Positions 10,753-25,080 of a stretch of DNA of 64,000 nt are shown here, one piece after another (position 1 is the stretch's first letter; each line of letters starts with the position of its first letter). The notes beneath the pieces were generated by a model. It was not told the origin of the DNA. It saw only the letters and a list, made by a program, of their open reading frames with translations, and ran no database searches. The position numbers were made by a program, and so were the translations under genes. This DNA comes from Parapristionchus giblindavisi (Eukaryota > Nematoda > Chromadorea > Rhabditida > Diplogasteridae), in the NCBI GenBank assembly GCA_943737045.1, contig CALSFV010000298.1, positions 1 to 64,000 on the forward strand. Reading direction: 5' to 3'.

Positions 10753-13700
10753 GGTCTTATCAGAGTGAAAGCTACTTTTGTACTTTGGGCATTGTGGAAT
10801 CAACACAAGACTACAGTTTGACATGAACTGAAGTGTAGATTATTCAGAATTTTTTGCTCTTTCACGTGGTATATGCTACGATAAGTTTCGAGAAAGCATT
10901 GACGTGTCACGAATTCTTTATTGCCAAAAATGCATAATTCAATTTTGTTAATTCGGCTGAAGTGGCCGTTGTTCAACATGGGAACGTGCAAAATACTCAG
11001 AATTTTTTGCTCTTTCGTTTGGTATATGACACGCTGGGTCTAGCAGAAAATTTTTCATTTCAGGTAATCTTTTGGTCTTATCAGAGTGAAAGCTACTTTT
11101 GTACTTTGGGCATTGTGGAATCAACACAAGACTACAGTTTGACATGAACTGAAGTGTAGATTATTCAGAATTTTTTGCTCTTTCACGTGGTATATGCTAC
11201 GATAAGTTTCGATAAAGCATTGACGTGTCACGAATTCTTTATTGCCAAAAATGCATAATTCAATTTTGTTAATTAGGCTGAAGTGGCCGTTGTTCAACAT
11301 GGGAACGTGCAAAATACTCAGAATTTTTTGCTCTTTCGTTTGGTATATGACACGCTGGGTCTAGCAGAAAATTTTTCATTTCAGGTAATCTTTTGGTCTT
11401 ATCAGAGTGAAAGCTACTTTTGTACTTTGGGCATTGTGGAATCAACACAAGACTACAGTTTGACATGAACTGAAGTGTAGATTATTCAGAATTTTTTGCT
11501 CTTTCACGTGGTATATGCTACGATAAGTTTCGATAAAGCATTGACGTGTCACGAATTCTTTATTGCCAAAAATGCATAATTCAATTTTGTTAATTCGGCT
11601 GAAGTGGCCGTTGTTCAACATGGGAACGTGCAAAATACTCAGAATTTTTTGCTCTTTCGTTTGGTATATGACACGCTGGGTCTAGCAGAAAATTTTTCAT
11701 TTCAGGTAATCTTTTGGTCTTATCAGAGTGAAAGCTACTTTTGTACTTTGGGCATTGTGGAATCAACACAAGACTACAGTTTGACATGAACTGAAGTGTA
11801 GATTATTCAGAATTTTTTGCTCTTTCACGTGGTATATGCTACGATAAGTTTCGAGAAAGCATTGACGTGTCACGAATTCTTTATTGCCAAAAATGCATAA
11901 TTCAATTTTGTTAATTCGGCTGAAGTGGCCGTTGTTCAACATGGGAACGTGCAAAATACTCAGAATTTTTTGCTCTTTCGTTTGGTATATGACACGCTGG
12001 GTCTAGCAGAAAATTTTTCATTTCAGGTAATCTTTTGGTCTTATCAGAGTGAAAGCTACTTTTGTACTTTGGGCATTGTGGAATCAACACAAGACTACAG
12101 TTTGACATGAACTGAAGTGTAGATTATTCAGAATTTTTTGCTCTTTCACGTGGTATATGCTACGATAAGTTTCGATAAAGCATTGACGTGTCACGAATTC
12201 TTTATTGCCAAAAATGCATAATTCAATTTTGTTAATTCGGCTGAAGTGGCCGTTGTTCAACATGGGAACGTGCAAAATACTCAGAATTTTTTGCTCTTTC
12301 GTTTGGTATATGACACGCTGGGTCTAGCAGAAAATTTTTCATTTCAGGTAATCTTTTGGTCTTATCAGAGTGAAAGCTACTTTTGTACTTTGGGCATTGT
12401 GGAATCAACACAAGACTACAGTTTGACATGAACTGAAGTGTAGATTATTCAGAATTTTTTGCTCTTTCACGTGGTATATGCTACGATAAGTTTCGATAAA
12501 GCATTGACGTGTCACGAATTCTTTATTGCCAAAAATGCATAATTCAATTTTGTTAATTCGGCTGAAGTGGCCGTTGTTCAACATGGGAACGTGCAAAATA
12601 CTCAGAATTTTTTGCTCTTTCGTTTGGTATATGACACGCTGGGTCTAGCAGAAAATTTTTCATTTCAGGTAATCTTTTGGTCTTATCAGAGTGAAAGCTA
12701 CTTTTGTACTTTGGGCATTGTGGAATCAACACAAGACTACAGTTTGACATGAACTGAAGTGTAGATTATTCAGAATTTTTTGCTCTTTCACGTGGTATAT
12801 GCTACGATAAGTTTCGATAAAGCATTGACGTGTCACGAATTCTTTATTGCCAAAAATGCATAATTCAATTTTGTTAATTCGGCTGAAGTGGCCGTTGTTC
12901 AACATGGGAACGTGCAAAATACTCAGAATTTTTTGCTCTTTCGTTTGGTATATGACACGCTGGGTCTAGCAGAAAATTTTTCATTTCAGGTAATCTTTTG
13001 GTCTTATCAGAGTGAAAGCTACTTTTGTACTTTGGGCATTGTGGAATCAACACAAGACTACAGTTTGACATGAACTGAAGTGTAGATTATTCAGAATTTT
13101 TTGCTCTTTCACGTGGTATATGCTACGATAAGTTTCGATAAAGCATTGACGTGTCACGAATTCTTTATTGCCAAAAATGCATAATTCAATTTTGTTAATT
13201 CGGCTGAAGTGGCCGTTGTTCAACATGGGAACGTGCAAAATACTCAGAATTTTTTGCTCTTTCGTTTGGTATATGACACGCTGGGTCTAGCAGAAAATTT
13301 TTCATTTCAGGTAATCTTTTGGTCTTATCAGAGTGAAAGCTACTTTTGTACTTTGGGCATTGTGGAATCAACACAAGACTACAGTTTGACATGAACTGAA
13401 GTGTAGATTATTCAGAATTTTTTGCTCTTTCACGTGGTATATGCTACGATAAGTTTCGAGAAAGCATTGACGTGTCACGAATTCTTTATTGCCAAAAATG
13501 CATAATTCAATTTTGTTAATTCGGCTGAAGTGGCCGTTGTTCAACATGGGAACGTGCAAAATACTCAGAATTTTTTGCTCTTTCGTTTGGTATATGACAC
13601 GCTGGGTCTAGCAGAAAATTTTTCATTTCAGGTAATCTTTTGGTCTTATCAGAGTGAAAGCTACTTTTGTACTTTGGGCATTGTGGAATCAACACAAGAC

Positions 13701-14593
13701 TACAGTTTGACATGAACTGAAGTGTAGATTATTCAGAATTTTTTGCTCTTTCACGTGGTATATGCTACGATAAGTTTCGATAAAGCATTGACGTGTCACG
13801 AATTCTTTATTGCCAAAAATGCATAATTCAATTTTGTTAATTCGGCTGAAGTGGCCGTTGTTCAACATGGGAACGTGCAAAATACTCAGAATTTTTTGCT
13901 CTTTCGTTTGGTATATGACACGCTGGGTCTAGCAGAAAATTTTTCATTTCAGGTAATCTTTTGGTCTTATCAGAGTGAAAGCTACTTTTGTACTTTGGGC
14001 ATTGTGGAATCAACACAAGACTACAGTTTGACATGAACTGAAGTGTAGATTATTCAGAATTTTTTGCTCTTTCACGTGGTATATGCTACGATAAGTTTCG
14101 AGAAAGCATTGACGTGTCACGAATTCTTTATTGCCAAAAATGCATAATTCAATTTTGTTAATTCGGCTGAAGTGGCCGTTGTTCAACATGGGAACGTGCA
14201 AAATACTCAGAATTTTTTGCTCTTTCGTTTGGTATATGACACGCTGGGTCTAGCAGAAAATTTTTCATTTCAGGTAATCTTTTGGTCTTATCAGAGTGAA
14301 AGCTACTTTTGTACTTTGGGCATTGTGGAATCAACACAAGACTACAGTTTGACATGAACTGAAGTGTAGATTATTCAGAATTTTTTGCTCTTTCACGTGG
14401 TATATGCTACGATAAGTTTCGATAAAGCATTGACGTGTCACGAATTCTTTATTGCCAAAAATGCATAATTCAATTTTGTTAATTCGGCTGAAGTGGCCGT
14501 TGTTCAACATGGGAACGTGCAAAATACTCAGAATTTTTTGCTCTTTCGTTTGGTATATGACACGCTGGGTCTAGCAGAAAATTTTTCATTTCA

Positions 14594-14615
14594 GGTAATC
14601 TTTTGGTAATCTTTT
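14594..14615 (+). repeat. 11-bp internal duplication, second copy
   Basis: The same doubled GGTAATCTTTT, exactly 3,863 bp after the first. Shared descent is far likelier than two identical slippage events. Confidence 0.95.
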
Positions 14616-16000
14616 GGTCTTATCAGAGTGAAAGCTACTTTTGTACTTTGGGCATTGTGGAATCAACACAAGACTACAGTTTGACATGAACTGAAGTGTA
14701 GATTATTCAGAATTTTTTGCTCTTTCACGTGGTATATGCTACGATAAGTTTCGAGAAAGCATTGACGTGTCACGAATTCTTTATTGCCAAAAATGCATAA
14801 TTCAATTTTGTTAATTCGGCTGAAGTGGCCGTTGTTCAACATGGGAACGTGCAAAATACTCAGAATTTTTTGCTCTTTCGTTTGGTATATGACACGCTGG
14901 GTCTAGCAGAAAATTTTTCATTTCAGGTAATCTTTTGGTCTTATCAGAGTGAAAGCTACTTTTGTACTTTGGGCATTGTGGAATCAACACAAGACTACAG
15001 TTTGACATGAACTGAAGTGTAGATTATTCAGAATTTTTTGCTCTTTCACGTGGTATATGCTACGATAAGTTTCGATAAAGCATTGACGTGTCACGAATTC
15101 TTTATTGCCAAAAATGCATAATTCAATTTTGTTAATTCGGCTGAAGTGGCCGTTGTTCAACATGGGAACGTGCAAAATACTCAGAATTTTTTGCTCTTTC
15201 GTTTGGTATATGACACGCTGGGTCTAGCAGAAAATTTTTCATTTCAGGTAATCTTTTGGTCTTATCAGAGTGAAAGCTACTTTTGTACTTTGGGCATTGT
15301 GGAATCAACACAAGACTACAGTTTGACATGAACTGAAGTGTAGATTATTCAGAATTTTTTGCTCTTTCACGTGGTATATGCTACGATAAGTTTCGAGAAA
15401 GCATTGACGTGTCACGAATTCTTTATTGCCAAAAATGCATAATTCAATTTTGTTAATTCGGCTGAAGTGGCCGTTGTTCAACATGGGAACGTGCAAAATA
15501 CTCAGAATTTTTTGCTCTTTCGTTTGGTATATGACACGCTGGGTCTAGCAGAAAATTTTTCATTTCAGGTAATCTTTTGGTCTTATCAGAGTGAAAGCTA
15601 CTTTTGTACTTTGGGCATTGTGGAATCAACACAAGACTACAGTTTGACATGAACTGAAGTGTAGATTATTCAGAATTTTTTGCTCTTTCACGTGGTATAT
15701 GCTACGATAAGTTTCGATAAAGCATTGACGTGTCACGAATTCTTTATTGCCAAAAATGCATAATTCAATTTTGTTAATTCGGCTGAAGTGGCCGTTGTTC
15801 AACATGGGAACGTGCAAAATACTCAGAATTTTTTGCTCTTTCGTTTGGTATATGACACGCTGGGTCTAGCAGAAAATTTTTCATTTCAGGTAATCTTTTG
15901 GTCTTATCAGAGTGAAAGCTACTTTTGTACTTTGGGCATTGTGGAATCAACACAAGACTACAGTTTGACATGAACTGAAGTGTAGATTATTCAGATTTTT

Positions 16001-19000
16001 TTGCTCTTTCACGTGGTATATGCTACGATAAGTTACGATAAAGCATTGACGTGTCACGAATTCTTTATTGCCAAAAATGCATAATTCAATTTTGTTAATT
16101 CGGCTGAAGTGGCCGTTGTTCAACATGGGAACGTGCAAAATACTCAGAATTTTTTGCTCTTTCGTTTGGTATATGACACGCTGGGTCTAGCAGAAAATTT
16201 TTCATTTCAGGTAATCTTTTGGTCTTATCAGAGTGAAAGCTACTTTTGTACTTTGGGCATTGTGGAATCAACACAAGGCTACAGTTTGACATGAACTGAA
16301 GTGTAGATTATTCAGAATTTTTTGCTCTTTCACGTGGTATATGCTACGATAAGTTTCGATAAAGCATTGACGTTTCACGAATTCTTTATTGCCAAAAATG
16401 CATAATTCAATTTTGTTAATTCGGCTGAAGTGGCCGTTGTTCAACATGGGAACGTGCAAAATACTCAGAATTTTTTGCTCTTTCGTTTGGTATATGACAC
16501 GCTGGGTCTAGCAGAAAATTTTTCATTTCAGGTAGTCTTTTGGTCTTATCAGAGTGAAAGCTACTTTTGTACTTTGGGCATTGTGGAATCAACACAAGGC
16601 TACAGTTTGACATGAACTGAAGTATAGATTATTCAGAATTTTTTGCTCTTTCACGTGGTATATGCTACGATAAGTTTCGATAAAGCATTGACGTGTCACG
16701 AATTCTTTATTGCCAAAAATGCATAATTCAATTTTGTTAATTCGGCTGAAGTGGCCGTTGTTCAACATGGGAACGTGCAGAATACTCAGAATTTTTTGCT
16801 CTTTCGTTTGGTATATGACACGCTGGGTGTAGCAGAAAATTTTTCATTTTAGGTAATCTTTTGGTCTTATCAGAGTGAAAGCTACTTTTGTACTTTGGGC
16901 ATTGTGGAATCAACACAAGGCTACAGTTTGACATGAACTGAAGTGTAGATTATTCAGAATTTTTTGCTCTTTCACGTGGTATATGCTACGATAAGTTTCG
17001 ATAAAGCATTGACGTTTCACGAATTCTTTATTGCCAAAAATGCATAATTCAATTTTGTTAATTCGGCTGAAGTGGCCGTTGTTCAACATGGGAACGTGCA
17101 AAATACTCAGAATTTTTTGCTCTTTCGTTTGGTATATGACACGCTGGGTCTAGCAGAAAATTTTTCATTTCAGGTAGTCTTTTGGTCTTATCAGAGTGAA
17201 AGCTACTTTTGTACTTTGGGCATCGTGGAATCAACACAAGGCTACAGTTTGACATGAACTGAAGTATAGATTATTCAGAATTTTTTGCTCTTTCACGTGG
17301 TATATGCTACGATAAGTTTCGATAAAGCATTGACGTGTCACGAATTCTTTATTGCCAAAAATGCATAATTCAATTTTGTTAATTCGGCTGAAGTGGCCGT
17401 TGTTCAACATGGGAACGTGCAGAATACTCAGAATTGTTTGCTCTTTCGTTTGGTATATGACACGCTGGGTGTAGCAGAAAATTTTTCATTTTAGGTAATC
17501 TTTTGGTCTTATCAGAGTGAAAGCTACTTTTGTACTTTGGGCATTGTGGAATCAACACAAGGCTACAGTTTGACATGAACTGAAGTGTAGATTATTCAGA
17601 ATTTTTTGCTCTTTCACGTGGTATATGCTACGATAAGTTTCGATAAAGCATTGACGTTTCACGAATTCTTTATTGCCAAAAATGCATAATTCAATTTTGT
17701 TAATTCGGCTGAAGTGGCCGTTGTTCAACATGGGAACGTGCAAAATACTCAGAATTTTTTGCTCTTTCGTTTGGTATATGACACGCTGGGTCTAGCAGAA
17801 AATTTTTCATTTCAGGTAGTCTTTTGGTCTTATCAGAGTGAAAGCTACTTTTGTACTTTGGGCATTGTGGAATCAACACAAGGCTACAGTTTGACATGAA
17901 CTGAAGTATAGATTATTCAGAATTTTTTGCTCTTTCACGTGGTATATGCTACGATAAGTTTCGATAAAGCATTGACGTGTCACGAATTCTTTATTGCCAA
18001 AAATGCATAATTCAATTTTGTTAATTCGGCTGAAGTGGCCGTTGTTCAACATGGGAACGTGCAGAATACTCAGAATTGTTTGCTCTTTCGTTTGGTATAT
18101 GACACGCTGGGTGTAGCAGAAAATTTTTCATTTTAGGTAATCTTTTGGTCTTATCAGAGTGAAAGCTACTTTTGTACTTTGGGCATTGTGGAATCAACAC
18201 AAGGCTACAGTTTGACATGAACTGAAGTGTAGATTATTCAGAATTTTTTGCTCTTTCACGTGGTATATGCTACGATAAGTTTCGATAAAGCATTGACGTT
18301 TCACGAATTCTTTATTGCCAAAAATGCATAATTCAATTTTGTTAATTCGGCTGAAGTGGCCGTTGTTCAACATGGGAACGTGCAAAATACTCAGAATTTT
18401 TGCTCTTTCGTTTGGTATATGACACGCTGGGTCTAGCAGAAAATTTTTCATTTCAGGTAGTCTTTTGGTCTTATCAGAGTGAAAGCTACTTTTGTACTTT
18501 GGGCATTGTGGAATCAACACAAGGCTACAGTTTGACATGAACTGAAGTATAGATTATTCAGAATTTTTTGCTCTTTCACGTGGTATATGCTACGATAAGT
18601 TTCGATAAAGCATTGACGTGTCACGAATTCTTTATTGCCAAAAATGCATAATTCAATTTTGTTAATTCGGCTGAAGTGGCCGTTGTTCAACATGGGAACG
18701 TGCAGAATACTCAGAATTTTTTGCTCTTTCGTTTGGTATATGACACGCTGGGTGTAGCAGAAAATTTTTCATTTTAGGTAATCTTTTGGTCTTATCAGAG
18801 TGAAAGCTACTTTTGTACTTTGGGCATTGTGGAATCAACACAAGGCTACAGTTTGACATGAACTGAAGTGTAGATTATTCAGAATTTTTTGCTCTTTCAC
18901 GTGGTATATGCTACGATAAGTTTCGATAAAGCATTGACGTTTCACGAATTCTTTATTGCCAAAAATGCATAATTCAATTTTGTTAATTCGGCTGAAGTGG

Positions 19001-22000
19001 CCGTTGTTCAACATGGGAACGTGCAAAATACTCAGAATTTTTTGCTCTTTCGTTTGGTATATGACACGCTGGGTCTAGCAGAAAATTTTTCATTTCAGGT
19101 AGTCTTTTGGTCTTATCAGAGTGAAAGCTACTTTTGTACTTTGGGCATTGTGGAATCAACACAAGGCTACAGTTTGACATGAACTGAAGTATAGATTATT
19201 CAGAATTTTTTGCTCTTTCACGTGGTATATGCTACGATAAGTTTCGATAAAGCATTGACGTGTCACGAATTCTTTATTGCCAAAAATGCATAATTCAATT
19301 TTGTTAATTCGGCTGAAGTGGCCGTTGTTCAACATGGGAACGTGCAGAATACTCAGAATTTTTTGCTCTTTCGTTTGGTATATGACACGCTGGGTGTAGC
19401 AGAAAATTTTTCATTTTAGGTAATCTTTTGGTCTTATCAGAGTGAAAGCTACTTTTGTACTTTGGGCATTGTGGAATCAACACAAGGCTACAGTTTGACA
19501 TGAACTGAAGTGTAGATTATTCAGAATTTTTTGCTCTTTCACGTGGTATATGCTACGATAAGTTTCGATAAAGCATTGACGTTTCACGAATTCTTTATTG
19601 CCAAAAATGCATAATTCAATTTTGTTAATTCGGCTGAAGTGGCCGTTGTTCAACATGGGAACGTGCAAAATACTCAGAATTTTTTTGCTCTTTCGTTTGG
19701 TATATGACACGCTGGGTCTAGCAGAAAATTTTTCATTTCAGGTAATCTTTTGGTCTTATCAGAGTGAAAGCTACTTTTGTACTTTGGGCATTGTGGAATC
19801 AACACAAGATTACAGTTTGACATGAACTGAAGTGTAGATTATTCAGAATTTTTTGCTCTTTCACGTGGTATATGCTACGTTAAGTTTCGATAAAGCATTG
19901 ACGTGTCACGAATTCTTTATTGCCAAAAATGCATAATTCAATTTTGTTAATTCGGCTGAAGTGGCCGTTGTTCAACATGGGAACGTGTATAATACTCAGA
20001 ATTTTTTGCTCTTTCGTTTGGTATATGACACGCTGGGTCTAGCAGAAAATTTTTCATTTCAGGTAATCTTTTGGTCTTATCAGAGTGAAAGCTACTTTTG
20101 TACTTTGGGCATTGTGGAATCAACACAAGACTACAGTTTGACATGAACTGAAGTGTAGATTATTCAGAATTTTTTGCTCTTTCACGTGGTATATGCTACG
20201 ATAAGTTTCGATAAAGCATTGACGTGTCACGAATTCTTTATTGCCAAAAATGCATAATTCAATTTTGTTAATTCGGCTGAAGTGGCCGTTGTTCAACATG
20301 GGAACGTGCAAAATACTCAGAATTTTTGCTCTTTCGTTTGGTATATGACACGCTGGGTCTAGCAGAAAATTTTTCATTTCAGGTAGTCTTTTGGTCTTAT
20401 CAGAGTGAAAGCTACTTTTGTACTTTGGGCATTGTGGAATCAACACAAGACTACAGTTTGACATGAACTGAAGTGTAGATTATTCAGAATTGTTTGCTCT
20501 TTCACGTGGTATATGCTATGATAAGTTTCGATAAAGCATTGACGTGTCACGAATTCTTTATTGCCAAAAATGCATAATTCAATTTTGTTAATTCGGCTGA
20601 AGTGGCCGTTGTTCAACATGGGAACGTGCAAAATACTCAGAATTTTTTGCTCTTTCGTTTGGTATATGACACGCTGGGTCTAGCAGAAAATTTTTCATTT
20701 CAGGTAATCTTTTGGTCTTATCAGAGTGAAAGCTACTTTTGTACTTTGGGCATTGTGGAATCAACACAAGGCTACAGTTTGACATGAACTGAAGTGTAGA
20801 TTATTCAGAATTTTTTGCTCTTTCACGTGGTATATGCTACGATAAGTTTCGATAAAGCATTGACGTTTCACGAATTCTTTATTGCCAAAAATGCATAATT
20901 CAATTTTGTTAATTCGGCTGAAGTGGCCGTTGTTCAACATGGGAACGTGCAAAATACTCAGAATTTTTTGCTCTTTCGTTTGGTATATGACACGCTGGGT
21001 CTAGCAGAAAATTTTTCATTTCAGGTAGTCTTTTGGTCTTATCAGAGTGAAAGCTACTTTTGTACTTTGGGCATCGTGGAATCAACACAAGGCTACAGTT
21101 TGACATGAACTGAAGTATAGATTATTCAGAATTTTTTGCTCTTTCACGTGGTATATGCTACGATAAGTTTCGATAAAGCATTGACGTGTCACGAATTCTT
21201 TATTGCCAAAAATGCATAATTCAATTTTGTTAATTCGGCTGAAGTGGCCGTTGTTCAACATGGGAACGTGCAGAATACTCAGAATTGTTTGCTCTTTCGT
21301 TTGGTATATGACACGCTGGGTGTAGCAGAAAATTTTTCATTTTAGGTAATCTTTTGGTCTTATCAGAGTGAAAGCTACTTTTGTACTTTGGGCATTGTGG
21401 AATCAACACAAGGCTACAGTTTGACATGAACTGAAGTGTAGATTATTCAGAATTTTTTGCTCTTTCACGTGGTATATGCTACGATAAGTTTCGATAAAGC
21501 ATTGACGTTTCACGAATTCTTTATTGCCAAAAATGCATAATTCAATTTTGTTAATTCGGCTGAAGTGGCCGTTGTTCAACATGGGAACGTGCAAAATACT
21601 CAGAATTTTTTGCTCTTTCGTTTGGTATATGACACGCTGGGTCTAGCAGAAAATTTTTCATTTCAGGTAGTCTTTTGGTCTTATCAGAGTGAAAGCTACT
21701 TTTGTACTTTGGGCATTGTGGAATCAACACAAGGCTACAGTTTGACATGAACTGAAGTATAGATTATTCAGAATTTTTTGCTCTTTCACGTGGTATATGC
21801 TACGATAAGTTTCGATAAAGCATTGACGTGTCACGAATTCTTTATTGCCAAAAATGCATAATTCAATTTTGTTAATTCGGCTGAAGTGGCCGTTGTTCAA
21901 CATGGGAACGTGCAGAATACTCAGAATTGTTTGCTCTTTCGTTTGGTATATGACACGCTGGGTGTAGCAGAAAATTTTTCATTTTAGGTAATCTTTTGGT

Positions 22001-24720
22001 CTTATCAGAGTGAAAGCTACTTTTGTACTTTGGGCATTGTGGAATCAACACAAGGCTACAGTTTGACATGAACTGAAGTGTAGATTATTCAGAATTTTTT
22101 GCTCTTTCACGTGGTATATGCTACGATAAGTTTCGATAAAGCATTGACGTTTCACGAATTCTTTATTGCCAAAAATGCATAATTCAATTTTGTTAATTCG
22201 GCTGAAGTGGCCGTTGTTCAACATGGGAACGTGCAAAATACTCAGAATTTTTGCTCTTTCGTTTGGTATATGACACGCTGGGTCTAGCAGAAAATTTTTC
22301 ATTTCAGGTAGTCTTTTGGTCTTATCAGAGTGAAAGCTACTTTTGTACTTTGGGCATTGTGGAATCAACACAAGGCTACAGTTTGACATGAACTGAAGTA
22401 TAGATTATTCAGAATTTTTTGCTCTTTCACGTGGTATATGCTACGATAAGTTTCGATAAAGCATTGACGTGTCACGAATTCTTTATTGCCAAAAATGCAT
22501 AATTCAATTTTGTTAATTCGGCTGAAGTGGCCGTTGTTCAACATGGGAACGTGCAGAATACTCAGAATTTTTTGCTCTTTCGTTTGGTATATGACACGCT
22601 GGGTGTAGCAGAAAATTTTTCATTTTAGGTAATCTTTTGGTCTTATCAGAGTGAAAGCTACTTTTGTACTTTGGGCATTGTGGAATCAACACAAGGCTAC
22701 AGTTTGACATGAACTGAAGTGTAGATTATTCAGAATTTTTTGCTCTTTCACGTGGTATATGCTACGATAAGTTTCGATAAAGCATTGACGTTTCACGAAT
22801 TCTTTATTGCCAAAAATGCATAATTCAATTTTGTTAATTCGGCTGAAGTGGCCGTTGTTCAACATGGGAACGTGCAAAATACTCAGAATTTTTTGCTCTT
22901 TCGTTTGGTATATGACACGCTGGGTCTAGCAGAAAATTTTTCATTTCAGGTAGTCTTTTGGTCTTATCAGAGTGAAAGCTACTTTTGTACTTTGGGCATT
23001 GTGGAATCAACACAAGGCTACAGTTTGACATGAACTGAAGTATAGATTATTCAGAATTTTTTGCTCTTTCACGTGGTATATGCTACGATAAGTTTCGATA
23101 AAGCATTGACGTGTCACGAATTCTTTATTGCCAAAAATGCATAATTCAATTTTGTTAATTCGGCTGAAGTGGCCGTTGTTCAACATGGGAACGTGCAGAA
23201 TACTCAGAATTTTTTGCTCTTTCGTTTGGTATATGACACGCTGGGTGTAGCAGAAAATTTTTCATTTTAGGTAATCTTTTGGTCTTATCAGAGTGAAAGC
23301 TACTTTTGTACTTTGGGCATTGTGGAATCAACACAAGGCTACAGTTTGACATGAACTGAAGTGTAGATTATTCAGAATTTTTTGCTCTTTCACGTGGTAT
23401 ATGCTACGATAAGTTTCGATAAAGCATTGACGTTTCACGAATTCTTTATTGCCAAAAATGCATAATTCAATTTTGTTAATTCGGCTGAAGTGGCCGTTGT
23501 TCAACATGGGAACGTGCAAAATACTCAGAATTTTTTTGCTCTTTCGTTTGGTATATGACACGCTGGGTCTAGCAGAAAATTTTTCATTTCAGGTAATCTT
23601 TTGGTCTTATCAGAGTGAAAGCTACTTTTGTACTTTGGGCATTGTGGAATCAACACAAGATTACAGTTTGACATGAACTGAAGTGTAGATTATTCAGAAT
23701 TTTTTGCTCTTTCACGTGGTATATGCTACGTTAAGTTTCGATAAAGCATTGACGTGTCACGAATTCTTTATTGCCAAAAATGCATAATTCAATTTTGTTA
23801 ATTCGGCTGAAGTGGCCGTTGTTCAACATGGGAACGTGTATAATACTCAGAATTTTTTGCTCTTTCGTTTGGTATATGACACGCTGGGTCTAGCAGAAAA
23901 TTTTTCATTTCAGGTAATCTTTTGGTCTTATCAGAGTGAAAGCTACTTTTGTACTTTGGGCATTGTGGAATCAACACAAGACTACAGTTTGACATGAACT
24001 GAAGTGTAGATTATTCAGAATTTTTTGCTCTTTCACGTGGTATATGCTACGATAAGTTTCGATAAAGCATTGACGTGTCACGAATTCTTTATTGCCAAAA
24101 ATGCATAATTCAATTTTGTTAATTCGGCTGAAGTGGCCGTTGTTCAACATGGGAACGTGCAAAATACTCAGAATTTTTGCTCTTTCGTTTGGTATATGAC
24201 ACGCTGGGTCTAGCAGAAAATTTTTCATTTCAGGTAGTCTTTTGGTCTTATCAGAGTGAAAGCTACTTTTGTACTTTGGGCATTGTGGAATCAACACAAG
24301 ACTACAGTTTGACATGAACTGAAGTGTAGATTATTCAGAATTGTTTGCTCTTTCACGTGGTATATGCTATGATAAGTTTCGATAAAGCATTGACGTGTCA
24401 CGAATTCTTTATTGCCAAAAATGCATAATTCAATTTTGTTAATTCGGCTGAAGTGGCCGTTGTTCAACATGGGAACGTGCAAAATACTCAGAATTTTTTG
24501 CTCTTTCGTTTGGTATATGACACGCTGGGTCTAGCAGAAAATTTTTCATTTCAGGTAATCTTTTGGTCTTATCAGAGTGAAAGCTACTTTTGTACTTTGG
24601 GCATTGTGGAATCAACACAAGGCTACAGTTTGACATGAACTGAAGTGTAGATTATTCAGAATTTTTTGCTCTTTCACGTGGTATATGCTACGATAAGTTT
24701 CGATAAAGCATTGACGTGTC
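16001..24720 (+). repeat. Family 2 block, alternating 642-bp dimers
   Basis: Two monomer types alternate. Type alpha has CAAAATAC, GGGTCTAGC, TTTCAGGTAGTC, GTATAGATT and ACGTGTCAC. Type beta has CAGAATAC, GGGTGTAGC, TTTTAGGTAATC, GTGTAGATT and ACGTTTCAC. Both share AAGGCTAC where family 1 has AAGACTAC. The pair forms a 642-bp higher-order unit. Near 19.6-20.7 kb and 23.5-24.6 kb the alternation is broken by four other variants (seven-T run, CGTGTATAATAC, five-T run with GGTAGTC, and GAATTGTTTGC). Confidence 0.88.
16853..24710 (+). repeat. Tandem duplication with 3,851-bp offset
   Basis: Private variants recur with an offset of 3,851 bp (12 monomers minus 1 bp). Examples: GCATCGTGG near 17,220 and 21,071; GAATTGTTTGC near 17,433, 18,074, 21,284 and 21,925; the five-T run near 18,396 and 22,247; the seven-T run near 19,680 and 23,531; CGTGTATAATAC near 19,984 and 23,835; GCTATGATAAG near 20,515 and 24,366. 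Agreement fails just before about 16,850 (TTTTAGG against TTTCAGG at 20,701) and after about 20,865 (ACGTTTCAC against ACGTGTCAC). Confidence 0.9.
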
Positions 24721-25080
24721 ACGAATTCTTTATTGCCAAAAATGCATAATTCAATTTTGTTAATTCGGCTGAAGTGGCCGTTGTTCAACATGGGAACGTG
24801 CAAAATACTCAGAATTTTTTGCTCTTTCGTTTGGTATATGACACGCTGGGTCTAGCAGAAAATTTTTCATTTCAGGTAATCTTTTGGTCTTATCAGAGTG
24901 AAAGCTACTTTTGTACTTTGGGCATTGTGGAATCAACACAAGGCTACAGTTTGACATGAATTGAAGTGTAGATTATTCAGAATTTTTTGCTCTTTCACGT
25001 GGTATATGCTACGATAAGTTTCGATAAAGCATTGACGTGTCACGAATTCTTTATTGCCAAAAATGCATAATTCAATTTTG

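Larger units (their letters stand above)
7349..15393 (+). repeat. Tandem duplication with 3,863-bp offset
   Basis: Variant patterns match at an offset of 3,863 bp (12 monomers plus 11 bp) from about 7,349-11,530 to about 11,212-15,393. The marker is an extra 11-base GGTAATCTTTT present only at 10,742-10,752 and 14,605-14,615. The order of GATAAAG/GAGAAAG alleles agrees across the pair and disagrees just outside. Because the offset nearly equals the matched length, this is one large tandem duplication. A private T at about 11,275 (TTAGGCTG) arose in one copy only. Confidence 0.88.
5831..16000 (+). repeat. Family 1 block, 642-bp alternation
   Basis: About 32 monomers resume the family 1 consensus. 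From about 5.97 to 8.3 kb the GAGAAAG and GATAAAG variants alternate strictly, giving a 642-bp dimer. Later the pattern is broken by runs of the GATAAAG form (about 8.2-9.3 kb and 12.1-13.1 kb). Those two runs correspond to each other inside the 3,863-bp duplication. The block ends near 16.0 kb with a copy carrying CAGATTTTTT and AGTTACGATAAAG, after which AAGGCTAC copies begin. Confidence 0.85.
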
